Shown piece by piece: positions 1 to 9,335 of a stretch of 64,000 bases of DNA (position 1 is the stretch's first letter; the number at the start of each line of letters is the position of its first letter). The notes beneath the pieces are model-generated. The model worked only from the letters and a program-made list of their open reading frames with translations, did not search any database and had not been told where the DNA came from. This DNA is from Rufibacter sp. LB8. GTDB taxonomy: Bacteria; Bacteroidota; Bacteroidia; Cytophagales; Hymenobacteraceae. Made by a program: the position numbers and the translations under genes. The stretch covers positions 3,969,001 through 4,033,000 of the forward strand of contig NZ_JADALJ010000001.1 of assembly GCF_014876185.1 (NCBI RefSeq), read 5' to 3'.

Positions 1-2906
1 ACTATAAAGCTTCGTTTTATACTGGTAGCATTGACGCCCACGGCGGTACCCGTTAACCGTGACACCTTGGTAAGACCGGTTGCCGCATTGGTAATGGTAA
101 TTCCCAGATTCCCGAAAGTTTCTCTGCTTTGGGTGAGCGTGCGTGATGTCTCTACTGTGCCGGTGACAAAGGCGGTTTCGCTTTCAATGATGGATCCTTC
201 GGCTTCGCCTAATGTGATTTTAGTGTTGCCGGTTCTTATCTCACCTTTGGACACCAATAATTGCTTTTTTACTGTAATCGGGCCCTGCAAGGTTTTGATG
301 CCCTCTGCGGAAGAAGTCAGGTTACTGTACGCTAAACCCGGAATATTCTGAGCACGGGCACCGTTAAAATCTATGGTGTTTTCTTGGGTCAGAAGATCAG
401 CTGAAGCGCCATCTGTCATTGTAAAGTCTGCCGCAATGCCTGTAGTACCCGAAAACGTTTTTAGGCTTCCGTTGCTTAATTTTAAATTATAGTAGTTAAT
501 AGGCAAAACCTCTTGGGTATTTGCACCATTATACTCTACTGTCACATTCACCGCAGACGCATCAATAGATGTTGAGTTTTCTCTGATAAAAGCCCCTGCT
601 ATGCCAGTGGTGCCTGCCTGTAATGTTTTAGCGCCAGTATTACTAATTACTAACGTTTTGTAATTAAGTGCTGCTATGCCTTGAGAGACAGCACCATTGT
701 ATTCCATTACAGTTGGTAAAATAAGAACAGCTGCTGGGTCAATTGTGAAAGTGCCTGCTATCTGGGCGCTTTCACCATCAAAGGTTTTGGTGCCGGCTTT
801 CAATAACTCTAAATTGCCATATTGCACACCTTTTATAGTCTGGTTAATGCCTTCATAAACCACCGTACTGTTTGCAGCAAATAGATGGGAGGCAAAAACA
901 GGCATGGCTGCGCTTGCTATCCGGAAGGTGCCTCCGTCATTGATGGAGAATAAAGGAGAAGTAGGAAATTCAGTATCACTAATTGTGGTTATGGGTTGAC
1001 TTTTAGCATCTAGCGTCCCTGACTCAATCATCAGGCTTGTCACCGCGTTAAGTGGAGTTTCTAAGGTAAGAGTTCCTGCCCCGGTTTTGGCTACATGTAA
1101 ATGCTGTATGCTAACAGGTTCATTGTTGGCTGCTATAATGCTGGAAGCTCCCGTGCCTTTGAATTTAAACTCTGCTGTAGAGCCATCAAATGAAGTGCCG
1201 TTATGGGTGAAGTCTCCAAAGATGGTTACAATATCATGGGTTATGCTTAAATGGGCACCTGTAGCAACGGTAAGGTTGTTAACAGTGGAAGTGCCCGAGC
1301 CGCTGAAAATGGCGGGTTCTGTGGTTTGGCCTAATTCAGCTTTCTTAGAGGTGAATGTTATGTCAGCACCAAGGGCGTTTAAAACTCCATTGTTCACCAA
1401 GTTGCCATCTAATACATACTTTTTAGTGGCAGCGTGAAGCGTAGCGTTAGCAGCAATAATTAAGTCATCTGTTACACGGACTTCTGAACCTATTAAAGCT
1501 GCCATAGAAACACCATCTTCATGCGTGTTTTCCAAAACCAAACGGGTAAAGGAAGTAGGAAGGGTGCCTATTAATGCCACTTTCTGCGCCCCTCCAATTT
1601 GCAAGGTTCCAGTGCTCCGGAAAGAGGTAGATGATGCCCCGAAGTTTAATGGATAAGCCTGCAGCCCAGCCAGGGCTATTGGACTGAAAATAAGAGTGCC
1701 AGTGCTTAGAATGGTGCCGTTATTGTTAATAGAAGTATAAAAATTGTGGGTGTAGGGGCCTCCAATAAATTTTGCGCCGGCGGATACGTTAAAATCTAGG
1801 TTTACCGTCCAGCCCACACTTGCGCGTATGCCGGCAATATCAGTATTACTAATGGTCAATTTGCCAAAAGTAGGAACCATTGTAGAATTGAACAACGGAG
1901 CCACATTGCCAGCAAACTCTACAGTAGGAGGCACTGCTAAATTAGGAATAGAAGGGTGTGGCAAAGAGCCTTGGAGAGGGGCTTGCAGCTGAATATTTTG
2001 CAGGCGGGTGCCAGCAAAAACGGTATTGCCGCTGCTTTTAAGGATGCCCGTGTTCAGGAAGTCTCCTTCAAAGAAGATGCTGCGGTTAAGCGCATCAACA
2101 CTCCCTTGGTTGGTGAAATCCCCCTTTATTGTAATGTCGCCATCGACAATTTTATAGGAAGCGCCTTCCTCTAATAGCCAGTTGTTCAAGGTGATGTTGC
2201 CTAACAAAGATTTCTGTGTGCCTCCATTGGTTGCCAGTACCAAAGTGCCTTCTGAATAAGCAGTACCTGCTGAAAATGTGCCATTCTGGTTGAAATCACC
2301 CTGTAAAGTAAGGGTTTGGCCGTTTCCGTTAAGGCTTGCTCCATTGTCAATGGTTAAATTGCCGCCTACCATAGTGGCCGCCAGTAACTGCTTGGCATTT
2401 GTGCCGCCGTTGGAGATTTTTAGATTGCCATACGTTACTCCATTTATGCCCTGTGCGGTAGAACCTTGGTAAATAACAGTGCTGGCCTTATCCAACATAT
2501 AGTTATTATAGCTAGTCGGGAAATTAGAACCCTCCAGGCTCAGTGTGGCGGCACTACCCATCATGAACCTGCCCCCGGCGGCACTTCGGTTTATGGTGTA
2601 GTTTCCTAAGTTTAAAATACCGCTTCTAATATCTAAATCAGCGTTAACCGTAACATTACCGGCCGGGGCTATAGGAGAGGAAGCGCCTTTGTTAATAATA
2701 AGATGGTTGAAGGTGGCCGAGGGTATAGGTTGGCTGGTGTTCCCAATAAAGGAAATAGTGCTAGTGCCGGCATCAAAGATGGCTCCGGGAGCTTTGGTCC
2801 AGTTTTGCTGAATAGTGATGGTAGAGGCTCCTATGCTAAACGTACCGCCCTCCTGCACAAGGTCACCCTGCAATGTATAGGTGCCGCCCGGTACAGACAA
2901 AATTCC
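1..2906 (-). pseudogene. Downstream part of giant repetitive surface protein (frame-shifted continuation, runs off window)
   Basis: Reading the minus strand from base 2906 to base 1 gives one uninterrupted frame of about 968 codons with no start of its own. The translation has the same Gly/Thr/Asn/Ser-rich short beta-repeats as the upstream frame, for example repeated units ending in GNLTI, YNGA or YGNLKISN and the recurring pair 'V-Y-x-G-x-x-Q'. This fits a long beta-solenoid or filamentous secreted surface protein. Its direct junction with the 2831-6388 frame at the A5 run 2907-2911 shows that the two pieces were one gene: restoring one A, or a -1 slip, reads through as IKKGILSVPGG. The C-terminus lies outside the window, so a T9SS sorting domain cannot be checked. 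The break may be a real mutation, a recoding site or a sequencing error. Confidence 0.75.
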
Positions 2907-5900
2907 TTTTTAATAGTAAGGGTGCCAGCCACATAGCCAATAGAGGCAGCGGTAAGTTCAGCAAGGCTTTGTTCAGTCTTGTCAATAGTGAGGTGGTGAT
3001 AATATACTTCTCCAATCTTCTGGGTGTTGCCGCCTTGATAAGTAAAGGTGCCATTATCCTTTCTAAAGTTATTTACGGGAGTGCTTATGTTGTAATCACC
3101 GCTCAGGTTGAAATTACCCGTGCCCAAATTGATAATGGCATTACCGGCATGGTTTAAGTTTCCAGCCACGGTTGCCGTTCCTGAGACCAAGTTCAGGCTG
3201 ATGTTGTTGCCTCCGTCACTTAACACCATGTCGCCACCCACGGTAAGTAGCTTAGTGTCTACGTTTATAGCATGGTTTGCAATAGTGCCAGTGCCGCTGG
3301 TGGCCAAGTTACCGCTAACGGTCAAATTACCTGTGCCAAGAGTTAGAGATGTAGGCGCCAAGCCTTTAAACTGCAGGCCTTTAATGGTTGTGTTTAAATT
3401 TACAATAGGCTGATAGGTTGGCACAACGTTGCCCAATTCCACAATGTCTGTTGCGCCAGGCACGCTTGTAGCCTGTATTGGTGCACCAGAGGTAATATTA
3501 TTCCAGTTGGCGGCCAGGTTCCAGTCAGTACTGGTGGTTCCTTTCCAGCTATACACACTGGTGGTAGAAGATAGTGTCCATTGCCCCGTTATATTCGACA
3601 AGCCAGTTTGGTTTACCCAATTCTCAGTGGCGTTGTTCTGGTTTTTACCTTGTGACTCCCAGGTATTGGTAGTGGCGGAGAATTTATACAGCTGCAATTC
3701 ATCCTCTGCGTTGGCATTAAGTTCAGATTCTTGGTATTGCAGTTGAAGCGTGGCCCCGGTATAGGTGCCAACAGGAATGGCAACCGTTAGTTTTCCATTG
3801 ATGGAAGCGCCGAAAGGAAAGTTGTTAACCGCGCCTAGTGTCAACGTGGTAGACACATCAGAAACATTAGTCGCTGTGCCAAACTTAATCTGAGTGTAAG
3901 GTCCATTGAACGCATAGGCAGTATTTGCAGCAAACGTATGGTTTCTCCTTACCGTTCCTATTATCCACCCAAGGCCTGTGCGGTTACCAGATATGTTTAC
4001 CTTAAAGGCACCGGTAAGCAACAAGCCCTTTGTCATGTTAAGGGTGGCAGTAGTCATATCTGTAGTTTGCGTTACAGTACTGCCTTCGTTGCTTTTATTG
4101 ATGGTCAAGGCATTGAACGTGGTGGCACCCGTCAAAGTGGTATTAGTAGGGCCTGCCATTACAACTGTTCCATTTTGGTGGGCAAAAGTGCCGTTATTGA
4201 TCCAGTTGCCGTTTATAGTATGGCTGAACACACCAGCGTTTAAATTAGAGCCTGAATTAATAGTGAAGTTGCCATTTACTAGTAAAGCGCCCGAAGCAGT
4301 TTTTGCTCCAGCGGCAGTAAGCACCAAATTGCTGTATGCTCTGCCCGGCACGTTCTGTGAAGCTGTGCCATTGAAAGTGACGGTATTAGGTGAATTAGTA
4401 GTAGTGTTGAAGGTGCCGGTGGTTGTTAACTCGCCGGCTATACTAAGGTTTGCGTTAGCCACCATGGTCAAGCTCTTGCCAGACGCCACCGTTACGTTAA
4501 ACAAATCATGGGGTCCGGCAAAAGTAGAAGTGCCGTTGAAGGTGACAGTGCCGGCAGTAGCCGTTAATTTACCTATGCCGCTCAGATCAGAGTTTATAGT
4601 AAAGGAACTGCTGGTAGAGATGCTGCCCAACACTCGCAGGCCGAAGAATGTCAAGGCGCCGCTTGACGAGATGTTCTTAGATGCACCGTTCATTAAAACG
4701 GTGCCAGTTGTAGCGGTTAACCCTCCTGCGCTCACCACCAGGTTCCCAGTGACAGTAAAGGAGGCAGTGGTATTGATGGTTCCGGTTACTGTGAGGTTGT
4801 TCAGGCTAATGCCCGTGCCTGTTATAGAAGTAGAGTTTCCGGTCATGGTTAAGGTGCCGTTGCTCTGCGTAAGGGCACCGGCACCCGTGGTCAGCAGGTT
4901 CCCGGCTATTGTAACAGCTGAGGCTGGTATGGTGAGCCCTGCATTTGTAACGGTAAGGTTGTTGAAAGTAGCAGAGCCGTTAACTGTCCTATTGATTTGT
5001 TTGTTTGCGCCGTTCAAAACCACGGTACTGCTGGCTCCGGCAAAAGTAGCATTGTTTGTCCAGTTGCCACCCACCGTGTGCGTAAAGGCGGCGCCATTAA
5101 AATTTGATGCTCCACCAAGTTCCACATCGCCGCTGACGTTTATAGCTCCTCTGGCGGTAAATGAGGCAGAACCAGCACTTGTGAACTTACCGGCAACGGC
5201 CATAGTGGCCGCCGGCAAGGTTTTGGAACCAGATCCACTTAAGGTTAGGTTTCCGTAGGCTTCGTTGGCAACCGTTTGGGTGGAGCCGTAATAGTTAACC
5301 GTGCTGGTGCTGCCCAGGTTTCGGGTGGCAAAGCCTGTTGGGAAGGTGCCGGTTCCACCAATCATTAAAGTGGCACCGTTGGCTAATGTAAGCGTACCCC
5401 CGGCAACGGTAGGATCGCTAACTCTAACTAATGAAAATCCTTGCAAATCTAGTGTTCCGGCCTCTACTACTAGTTGGGTAATTGCAAATTTTGCGGAAAC
5501 AGTAGTATTCCCTGCTAAACTCCTGACCCCACTCCCAGTTATGCGCAATATACCGTATGGACCATTGTTGGCTATTGTCTGGTTGCCGTTAGACGCATAT
5601 TCTACGGTGCTTGCTTGGGTTTCAGAGCCATACATAGTAGGAAAAAGACTGTAATTGTTCGTAAATATGGAAGCCTTTACTTTTAAAGTTCCGCTTACAC
5701 TTACCGTAAACCCAGCATACGAAGTAGGAAAAGTCACTCTGTTCAACTCAGGATCTAAGGTGCCGGTAACCTCAAATTTTGAAGACCCTAAGGCATTAAC
5801 AGTTATGTTAGACTTAAGGATAATACTGCCACTAATAGTAGCAGCATTAAACGTGTTGGTAGAAGTACCACCCACCGTTTTGCCCGACCCGGTGAATTCA

Positions 5901-6388
5901 ATGGTAGGGGGTAAATTATTATAAAGAGATTCACCGTAAGCGCCATCATTAACGAAATTTCCGCCCACTACCAGAATTGAGCCTTGATTTAGTAAAGTGC
6001 CGGTTCCTATGGTGGTTATATTGTTAGTAACTGTTACCGCTAAGTTGGCATTCCTTAAAATCAATTCCACAGGGCCAATGGTGGCCCCCGCGCTGGTTAT
6101 TTCTAAAGAAAACATTCTGACTGAATAGTTTTCTTGAATGATAGGCCGGAACCGCGTAACGCTGCTTGAGTAGTTGTTGCCACCTATTATCACAGCTGTA
6201 TTAGCATCAGGCACGCCATTTGTCCAGTTGCTTGATGTATTCCAATCATTGCTGGTAGAACCACGCCAATACGTAGTTTTGGTTTGAGCATCTACCTGAA
6301 AAGATAGTAAACTGAAAAACACTAGCGCCAGACAAGAGATACCAAAAGAAGAGCGTTTAACAAGACTGCAAAGCGTAGAAAGATTCAT
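2831..6388 (-). CDS. N-terminal part of giant secreted beta-repeat surface protein (frame-shifted)
   Basis: An in-frame ATG at 6388 gives a classic signal peptide (basic SLVKRSS, hydrophobic core, cleavage near VDAQ). Starts at 6418 and 6490 add a charged leader and look less likely. The mature part opens with a TYWRGSTSNDWNTSSNWTN motif, and a second copy of this motif (SWKGTTSTDWNLAANWN) sits near 3520. Motifs of this kind are common at the front of large Bacteroidota secreted proteins. Between and after them lie many short repeats of the type GxLT.TxGTLTMTGN/NLTVTGT, typical of beta-solenoids or adhesins. The frame ends at 2831 with about 25 unrelated residues (from EFCLYRAAP) after a homopolymer break at 2907-2911, so the annotated C-terminus is artificial. 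Role is inferred: cell surface, adhesion or matrix. No enzymatic motif was seen. Confidence 0.75.
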   Translation of the reverse strand: MNLSTLCSLVKRSSFGISCLALVFFSLLSFQVDAQTKTTYWRGSTSNDWNTSSNWTNGVPDANTAVIIGGNNYSSSVTRFRPIIQENYSVRMFSLEITSAGATIGPVELILRNANLAVTVTNNITTIGTGTLLNQGSILVVGGNFVNDGAYGESLYNNLPPTIEFTGSGKTVGGTSTNTFNAATISGSIILKSNITVNALGSSKFEVTGTLDPELNRVTFPTSYAGFTVSVSGTLKVKASIFTNNYSLFPTMYGSETQASTVEYASNGNQTIANNGPYGILRITGSGVRSLAGNTTVSAKFAITQLVVEAGTLDLQGFSLVRVSDPTVAGGTLTLANGATLMIGGTGTFPTGFATRNLGSTSTVNYYGSTQTVANEAYGNLTLSGSGSKTLPAATMAVAGKFTSAGSASFTARGAINVSGDVELGGASNFNGAAFTHTVGGNWTNNATFAGASSTVVLNGANKQINRTVNGSATFNNLTVTNAGLTIPASAVTIAGNLLTTGAGALTQSNGTLTMTGNSTSITGTGISLNNLTVTGTINTTASFTVTGNLVVSAGGLTATTGTVLMNGASKNISSSGALTFFGLRVLGSISTSSSFTINSDLSGIGKLTATAGTVTFNGTSTFAGPHDLFNVTVASGKSLTMVANANLSIAGELTTTGTFNTTTNSPNTVTFNGTASQNVPGRAYSNLVLTAAGAKTASGALLVNGNFTINSGSNLNAGVFSHTINGNWINNGTFAHQNGTVVMAGPTNTTLTGATTFNALTINKSNEGSTVTQTTDMTTATLNMTKGLLLTGAFKVNISGNRTGLGWIIGTVRRNHTFAANTAYAFNGPYTQIKFGTATNVSDVSTTLTLGAVNNFPFGASINGKLTVAIPVGTYTGATLQLQYQESELNANAEDELQLYKFSATTNTWESQGKNQNNATENWVNQTGLSNITGQWTLSSTTSVYSWKGTTSTDWNLAANWNNITSGAPIQATSVPGATDIVELGNVVPTYQPIVNLNTTIKGLQFKGLAPTSLTLGTGNLTVSGNLATSGTGTIANHAINVDTKLLTVGGDMVLSDGGNNISLNLVSGTATVAGNLNHAGNAIINLGTGNFNLSGDYNISTPVNNFRKDNGTFTYQGGNTQKIGEVYYHHLTIDKTEQSLAELTAASIGYVAGTLTIKKEFCLYRAAPIHCRVTLCRRAVRLA

Positions 6389-7298
6389 AAGCGTTTCAAT
6401 AATTTTAAAGGGTCGCATGCTTTTAGTTCTTTGTTTAAATATAAAATTTAAAAGAAAGAGCTTGCGGTTAATCTTGGTGATTAAAAGCAATAGGTCAAAT
6501 ACCCACTTAATAGTTCATTTAAAAAAATTAAAATCGATGAAACCCGTAATTAGGACGATTAATTTCTCTCCTTAATGAAAAAAGCCTTATTTAATCTACT
6601 TTAAACCATAAAAAATATGCTTAGAGTGTTTTTAATATATGAATAAATTAATATAGGGGCGTATATTGTTTAGAGTTTACAGATACAAGTTAACATTTGA
6701 AATATTATATTAATTGATTTATAATATATTTATTAAAAATATAAAAAAATAAGTAATCAATTTATAAGTAATTAGTAATGAGTAGGTCTGCTGCTATGAT
6801 TTGAAAGGGGTAGAGGTTGTCTGTAACCTCTAAGAACGGTAGATGAAGGCCTGCGCCATTACGTTTTAAGTTTTTTTGGCTAGGGCAATTAGACGCGTAA
6901 ACAGCGGGCGGGCAGAAGGACATTTCCACTACCCTAACTTATCAATTGCGCAAAATATGTTCTTACATAAAATATTATGAAAAGGCAGGAACCTCTCCAG
7001 GGAAAAGTCATTTGACCCAGATGTATGCGCCGCTATACTTCCAGACTAAGAAAAGCCGTTTTTTGTACATACGCTCAAGTTGTTAAGTGCGGCATTTGTG
7101 GCCAATCCTCTACTTATTTGCCGAATAGCCTAACCCATCGGAAAATTTTAGTAGCAATGGTTCTAAAGCAAATGATTGCCTATTTTAAGTTGAGATTGGA
7201 CCCATGAGTTAATAGGGCGCAACAGTATTCAAGAAATGGTAGGCATGGCGCGTAAACAATAGAATGCCTACCTTCGCTTTTTACCAGAACCAGAACAA
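6389..7298. other. Long gene-free interval upstream of surface protein and moxR
   Basis: About 900 bases without a convincing gene. The part nearest the surface-protein start (about 6500-6780) is very AT-rich and probably holds its promoter region. A 60-codon frame at 7025-7207 has no recognisable features and I do not treat it as a gene. An inverted repeat lies just before moxR (separate entry). Confidence 0.5.
7238..7272 (+). promoter_or_regulatory. Inverted repeat upstream of moxR
   Basis: GGTAGGCAT (7238-7246) is exactly complementary to ATGCCTACC (7264-7272), with a 17-base loop. It ends 26 bases before the moxR start, so it could be an operator or a 5' leader hairpin. No T-run follows. 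Function is inferred from position only. Confidence 0.35.
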
Positions 7299-8291
7299 AT
7301 GCAGACCGAGGAAATCTCTTACCAGGAAAAGATTCGCGAACATCAGCTCAAGATAAAGCAGGTGTTCAGGGAGATGGGCAAAGTGGTGGTAGGGCAGCAG
7401 TACATGGTCAACCGCCTCTTGATTGGCTTGTTCACCAACGGCCACATTCTGCTGGAAGGTGTGCCGGGTTTGGCCAAGACGCTCACCATCAATACCTTGG
7501 CCAAGGTGTTGCACCTCAATTTCCAGCGCATACAGTTCACCCCAGACTTGCTGCCCTCAGACTTGGTGGGCACCATGATCTATAACCAGAGTTCCAGCGC
7601 GTTTGAGGTCAAGAAAGGCCCCATCTTCGCCAATTTGGTCCTGGCCGATGAAGTGAACCGCTCGCCCGCCAAGGTGCAGAGCGCGCTGCTGGAGGCCATG
7701 CAGGAAAAACAGGTGACCATTGGCGAGAAAACCTACCGCCTGGATTTGCCATTCCTGGTGCTGGCCACGCAGAATCCCGTGGAGCAGGAGGGAACCTACC
7801 CGCTGCCCGAAGCCCAGGTGGACCGGTTCATGATGAAAGTCTACGTAGATTACCTCTCCAAGCAAGACGAATTGGAAGTGATGCGCCGCATGTCTAACCT
7901 GTCTTACAGCAGCACCGTGAACACCGTGCTCACCAAACAAGACATCTTTGACATCAGAAACGAAATCAACCAGGTGCAGATCTCTGAAACCCTGGAACGC
8001 TATATTATTGAGTTGGTGTTCGCCACGCGGCACCCGGCAGACTATGACTTGCCAGATTACGCGCAGTACCTGCAATACGGTGTGTCGCCTAGGGCCAGTA
8101 TTGCCCTGAATTTGGCCGCTAAAGCCACCGCCTTCTTTGAGGAACGGGACTACGTGCTCCCCGAAGACATCAAAGAAATTGCCTCAGACGTGCTCAGTCA
8201 CCGCGTGATCCTGAACTATGAAGCTGAAGCCGACAACGTGAAAACCAAGGACTTCGTGGAAGCCATCTTGCGCAAGGTGCCCATCAGTTAA
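7299..8291 (+). CDS. MoxR-family AAA+ ATPase
   Basis: A 330-residue cytoplasmic ATPase of the MoxR/RavA AAA_3 class, which remodels protein complexes and is often paired with DUF58/VWA proteins. Visible motifs: a Walker A-like GVPGLAKT near residue 54, Walker B LVLADEVNRSP near 110, sensor 1 in LATQNPVEQEGTYPLPEAQ near 150, and an AAA lid region ending in KDFVEAILRKVPIS. The length is normal for the family. In many Bacteroidota a DUF58 protein and VWA/Bat genes follow moxR. Here the next 300 bases hold only a palindromic repeat and the next gene runs the other way, so this copy is solitary. The substrate cannot be told from sequence. Confidence 0.93.
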   Translation: MQTEEISYQEKIREHQLKIKQVFREMGKVVVGQQYMVNRLLIGLFTNGHILLEGVPGLAKTLTINTLAKVLHLNFQRIQFTPDLLPSDLVGTMIYNQSSSAFEVKKGPIFANLVLADEVNRSPAKVQSALLEAMQEKQVTIGEKTYRLDLPFLVLATQNPVEQEGTYPLPEAQVDRFMMKVYVDYLSKQDELEVMRRMSNLSYSSTVNTVLTKQDIFDIRNEINQVQISETLERYIIELVFATRHPADYDLPDYAQYLQYGVSPRASIALNLAAKATAFFEERDYVLPEDIKEIASDVLSHRVILNYEAEADNVKTKDFVEAILRKVPIS

Positions 8292-8316
8292 TCAAACCTG
8301 CAATTCGCAATTCACC

Positions 8317-8370
8317 AATAGTCCCGTTTTCGGGCTCATTTCCAGAAATGAGCCCGAAAACGGGACTATT
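8317..8370. repeat. Family-P palindrome, copy 1 (perfect 25-bp arms)
   Basis: A perfect palindrome with 25-base arms and a CCAG loop, 25 bases after the moxR stop. The core is CCGTTTTCGGGCTCATTT with its complement. Pairing extends outward through AATAGT/ACTATT, so the flanks match as well. No strong T-run follows. Confidence 0.9.
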
Positions 8371-8550
8371 TTATTTAACATGAACTTGATTAGGGGAGAG
8401 AAATCATGGCCTCCATCCTGGTCTCTCGCCCTTGTTGTTATCACCAACAAGCAAGATAACATCAGCCATCAAGATTGACGGCCCCAAGGACGTCTATTAA
8501 ATCGGCTTTTAACCTGGCGCCTAACAGCTTCAAAGTACTGTAAATAAAAA

Positions 8551-8574
8551 AGCACTCCAGAAGAGTGCTCTTTT
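8551..8574 (-). terminator. Rho-independent terminator of the LTxxQ protein
   Basis: The stem AGCACTC/GAGTGCT (8551-8557 and 8563-8569) has a 5-base loop and is preceded on the plus strand by an A-run, which reads as a T-run for minus-strand transcripts. It lies about 30 bases beyond the stop of the gene at 8601-8936. Confidence 0.75.
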
Positions 8575-8600
8575 GATCTAACCTATCTGTATGAAAATTT

Positions 8601-8936
8601 TTATTTGATGAAAGTGCCTTTGCTGGCCACGTAAGCCTCTTGCTGCGCGGGCTTCAATAACTGCAGCACCGCCGTCTCAAAACGCTCGTTGATCTCTGCC
8701 ACAAACGTAGGCAGCATGTCAGCAGAGGCGACGGTTTGGGCGTCTTTCAGGTCTTGGGTCTTGGTTTTCTCCAGAGCTTTCAATTTTATGTACTGAGACT
8801 CCGTCAAGGCCAACGCCTGAATCAAAGCACGGTCAACAGAAGAACCTTTGCCCTTGGCCGCTGGACCTGCCTGCGCAGTGAATGCACCTGCTGCTACAGT
8901 GAAGAAGAATATGAGGGCGAAGGCTACCTTTTTCAT
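8601..8936 (-). CDS. Small secreted LTxxQ-motif protein (Spy/CpxP-like)
   Basis: From the ATG at 8936 the product is 111 residues with a clear signal peptide (MKKVAFALIFFFTVAAG...AQAG). The ATG at 8981 adds 15 residues ahead of the signal peptide and looks wrong. The mature part is helical and charged, and contains LTESQ in the context ALALTESQYIKLKALEKTK. This resembles the LTxxQ motif of Spy/CpxP periplasmic chaperones, which bind unfolded proteins under envelope stress. The family assignment rests on this one short motif and on size, so it is tentative. The gene is monocistronic, with its own terminator at 8551-8574. Confidence 0.7.
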   Translation of the reverse strand: MKKVAFALIFFFTVAAGAFTAQAGPAAKGKGSSVDRALIQALALTESQYIKLKALEKTKTQDLKDAQTVASADMLPTFVAEINERFETAVLQLLKPAQQEAYVASKGTFIK

Positions 8937-9127
8937 GCGTTTGTGCTTTTCTGCGTGATTGATGATACAAATATAGAGCACGAAATCAGGCCCAAATCTG
9001 ATTTTAGACCACTTCGCCCAAACACAAGTTTAACCTATTTCTTTACTCGTTTAAGGACACGCTGCTCAGATGAATAGGTTAAATCACCCGATGAATCCTA
9101 GTCCAACCATAGTTTAGTGCTATTGGC

Positions 9128-9173
9128 TTTTCCGTTTTCGGGCTCATTTCCAGAAATGAGCCCGAAAACGGAA
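9128..9173. repeat. Family-P palindrome, copy 2 (perfect)
   Basis: TTTCCGTTTTCGGGCTCATTT pairs perfectly with its complement around CCAG. This is the consensus form. It lies 163 bases beyond the stop of the minus-strand lipoprotein gene. Confidence 0.9.
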
Positions 9174-9181
9174 ATCCTTTA

Positions 9182-9211
9182 AAAAGAAAAAGCCCGCCAA
9201 TTGTGGCGGGC
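9182..9211 (-). terminator. Terminator of the TonB receptor/lipoprotein operon
   Basis: The hairpin GCCCGCCA/TGGCGGGC (9192-9211) with an ATTG loop is preceded on the plus strand by a run of A residues, giving a U-tract for leftward transcripts. It lies about 125 bases past the operon's last stop codon. Confidence 0.75.
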
Positions 9212-9335
9212 CCTCTGCGCATGAGAGACTACTTCATGGGCAAAGTAATTGTCGCGTCGTTAGTTCTCACCCATAATGACCGACAATATTTCTTTAATGA
9301 TGCAAGGTTGGATAGAATCCTGTAGGCAATTGGGT

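Larger units (their letters stand above)
8937..9335. other. Gap between LTxxQ gene and TonB operon
   Basis: No gene seen. It holds promoter sequence for the 8936 gene, palindrome copy 2 (9128-9173) and a terminator for the minus-strand operon (9192-9211). Confidence 0.6.

Noticed and set aside
3978-5258. Long plus-strand open frame of 426 codons
   Set aside because: It lies antisense to the repetitive surface-protein gene. Its Val/Pro/Leu-rich translation is the complement of the Thr/Gly/Asn repeats, and no domain or start signal is seen.
7025-7207. 60-codon frame upstream of moxR
   Set aside because: No signal, domain, ribosome-binding context or conservation clue; probably chance.
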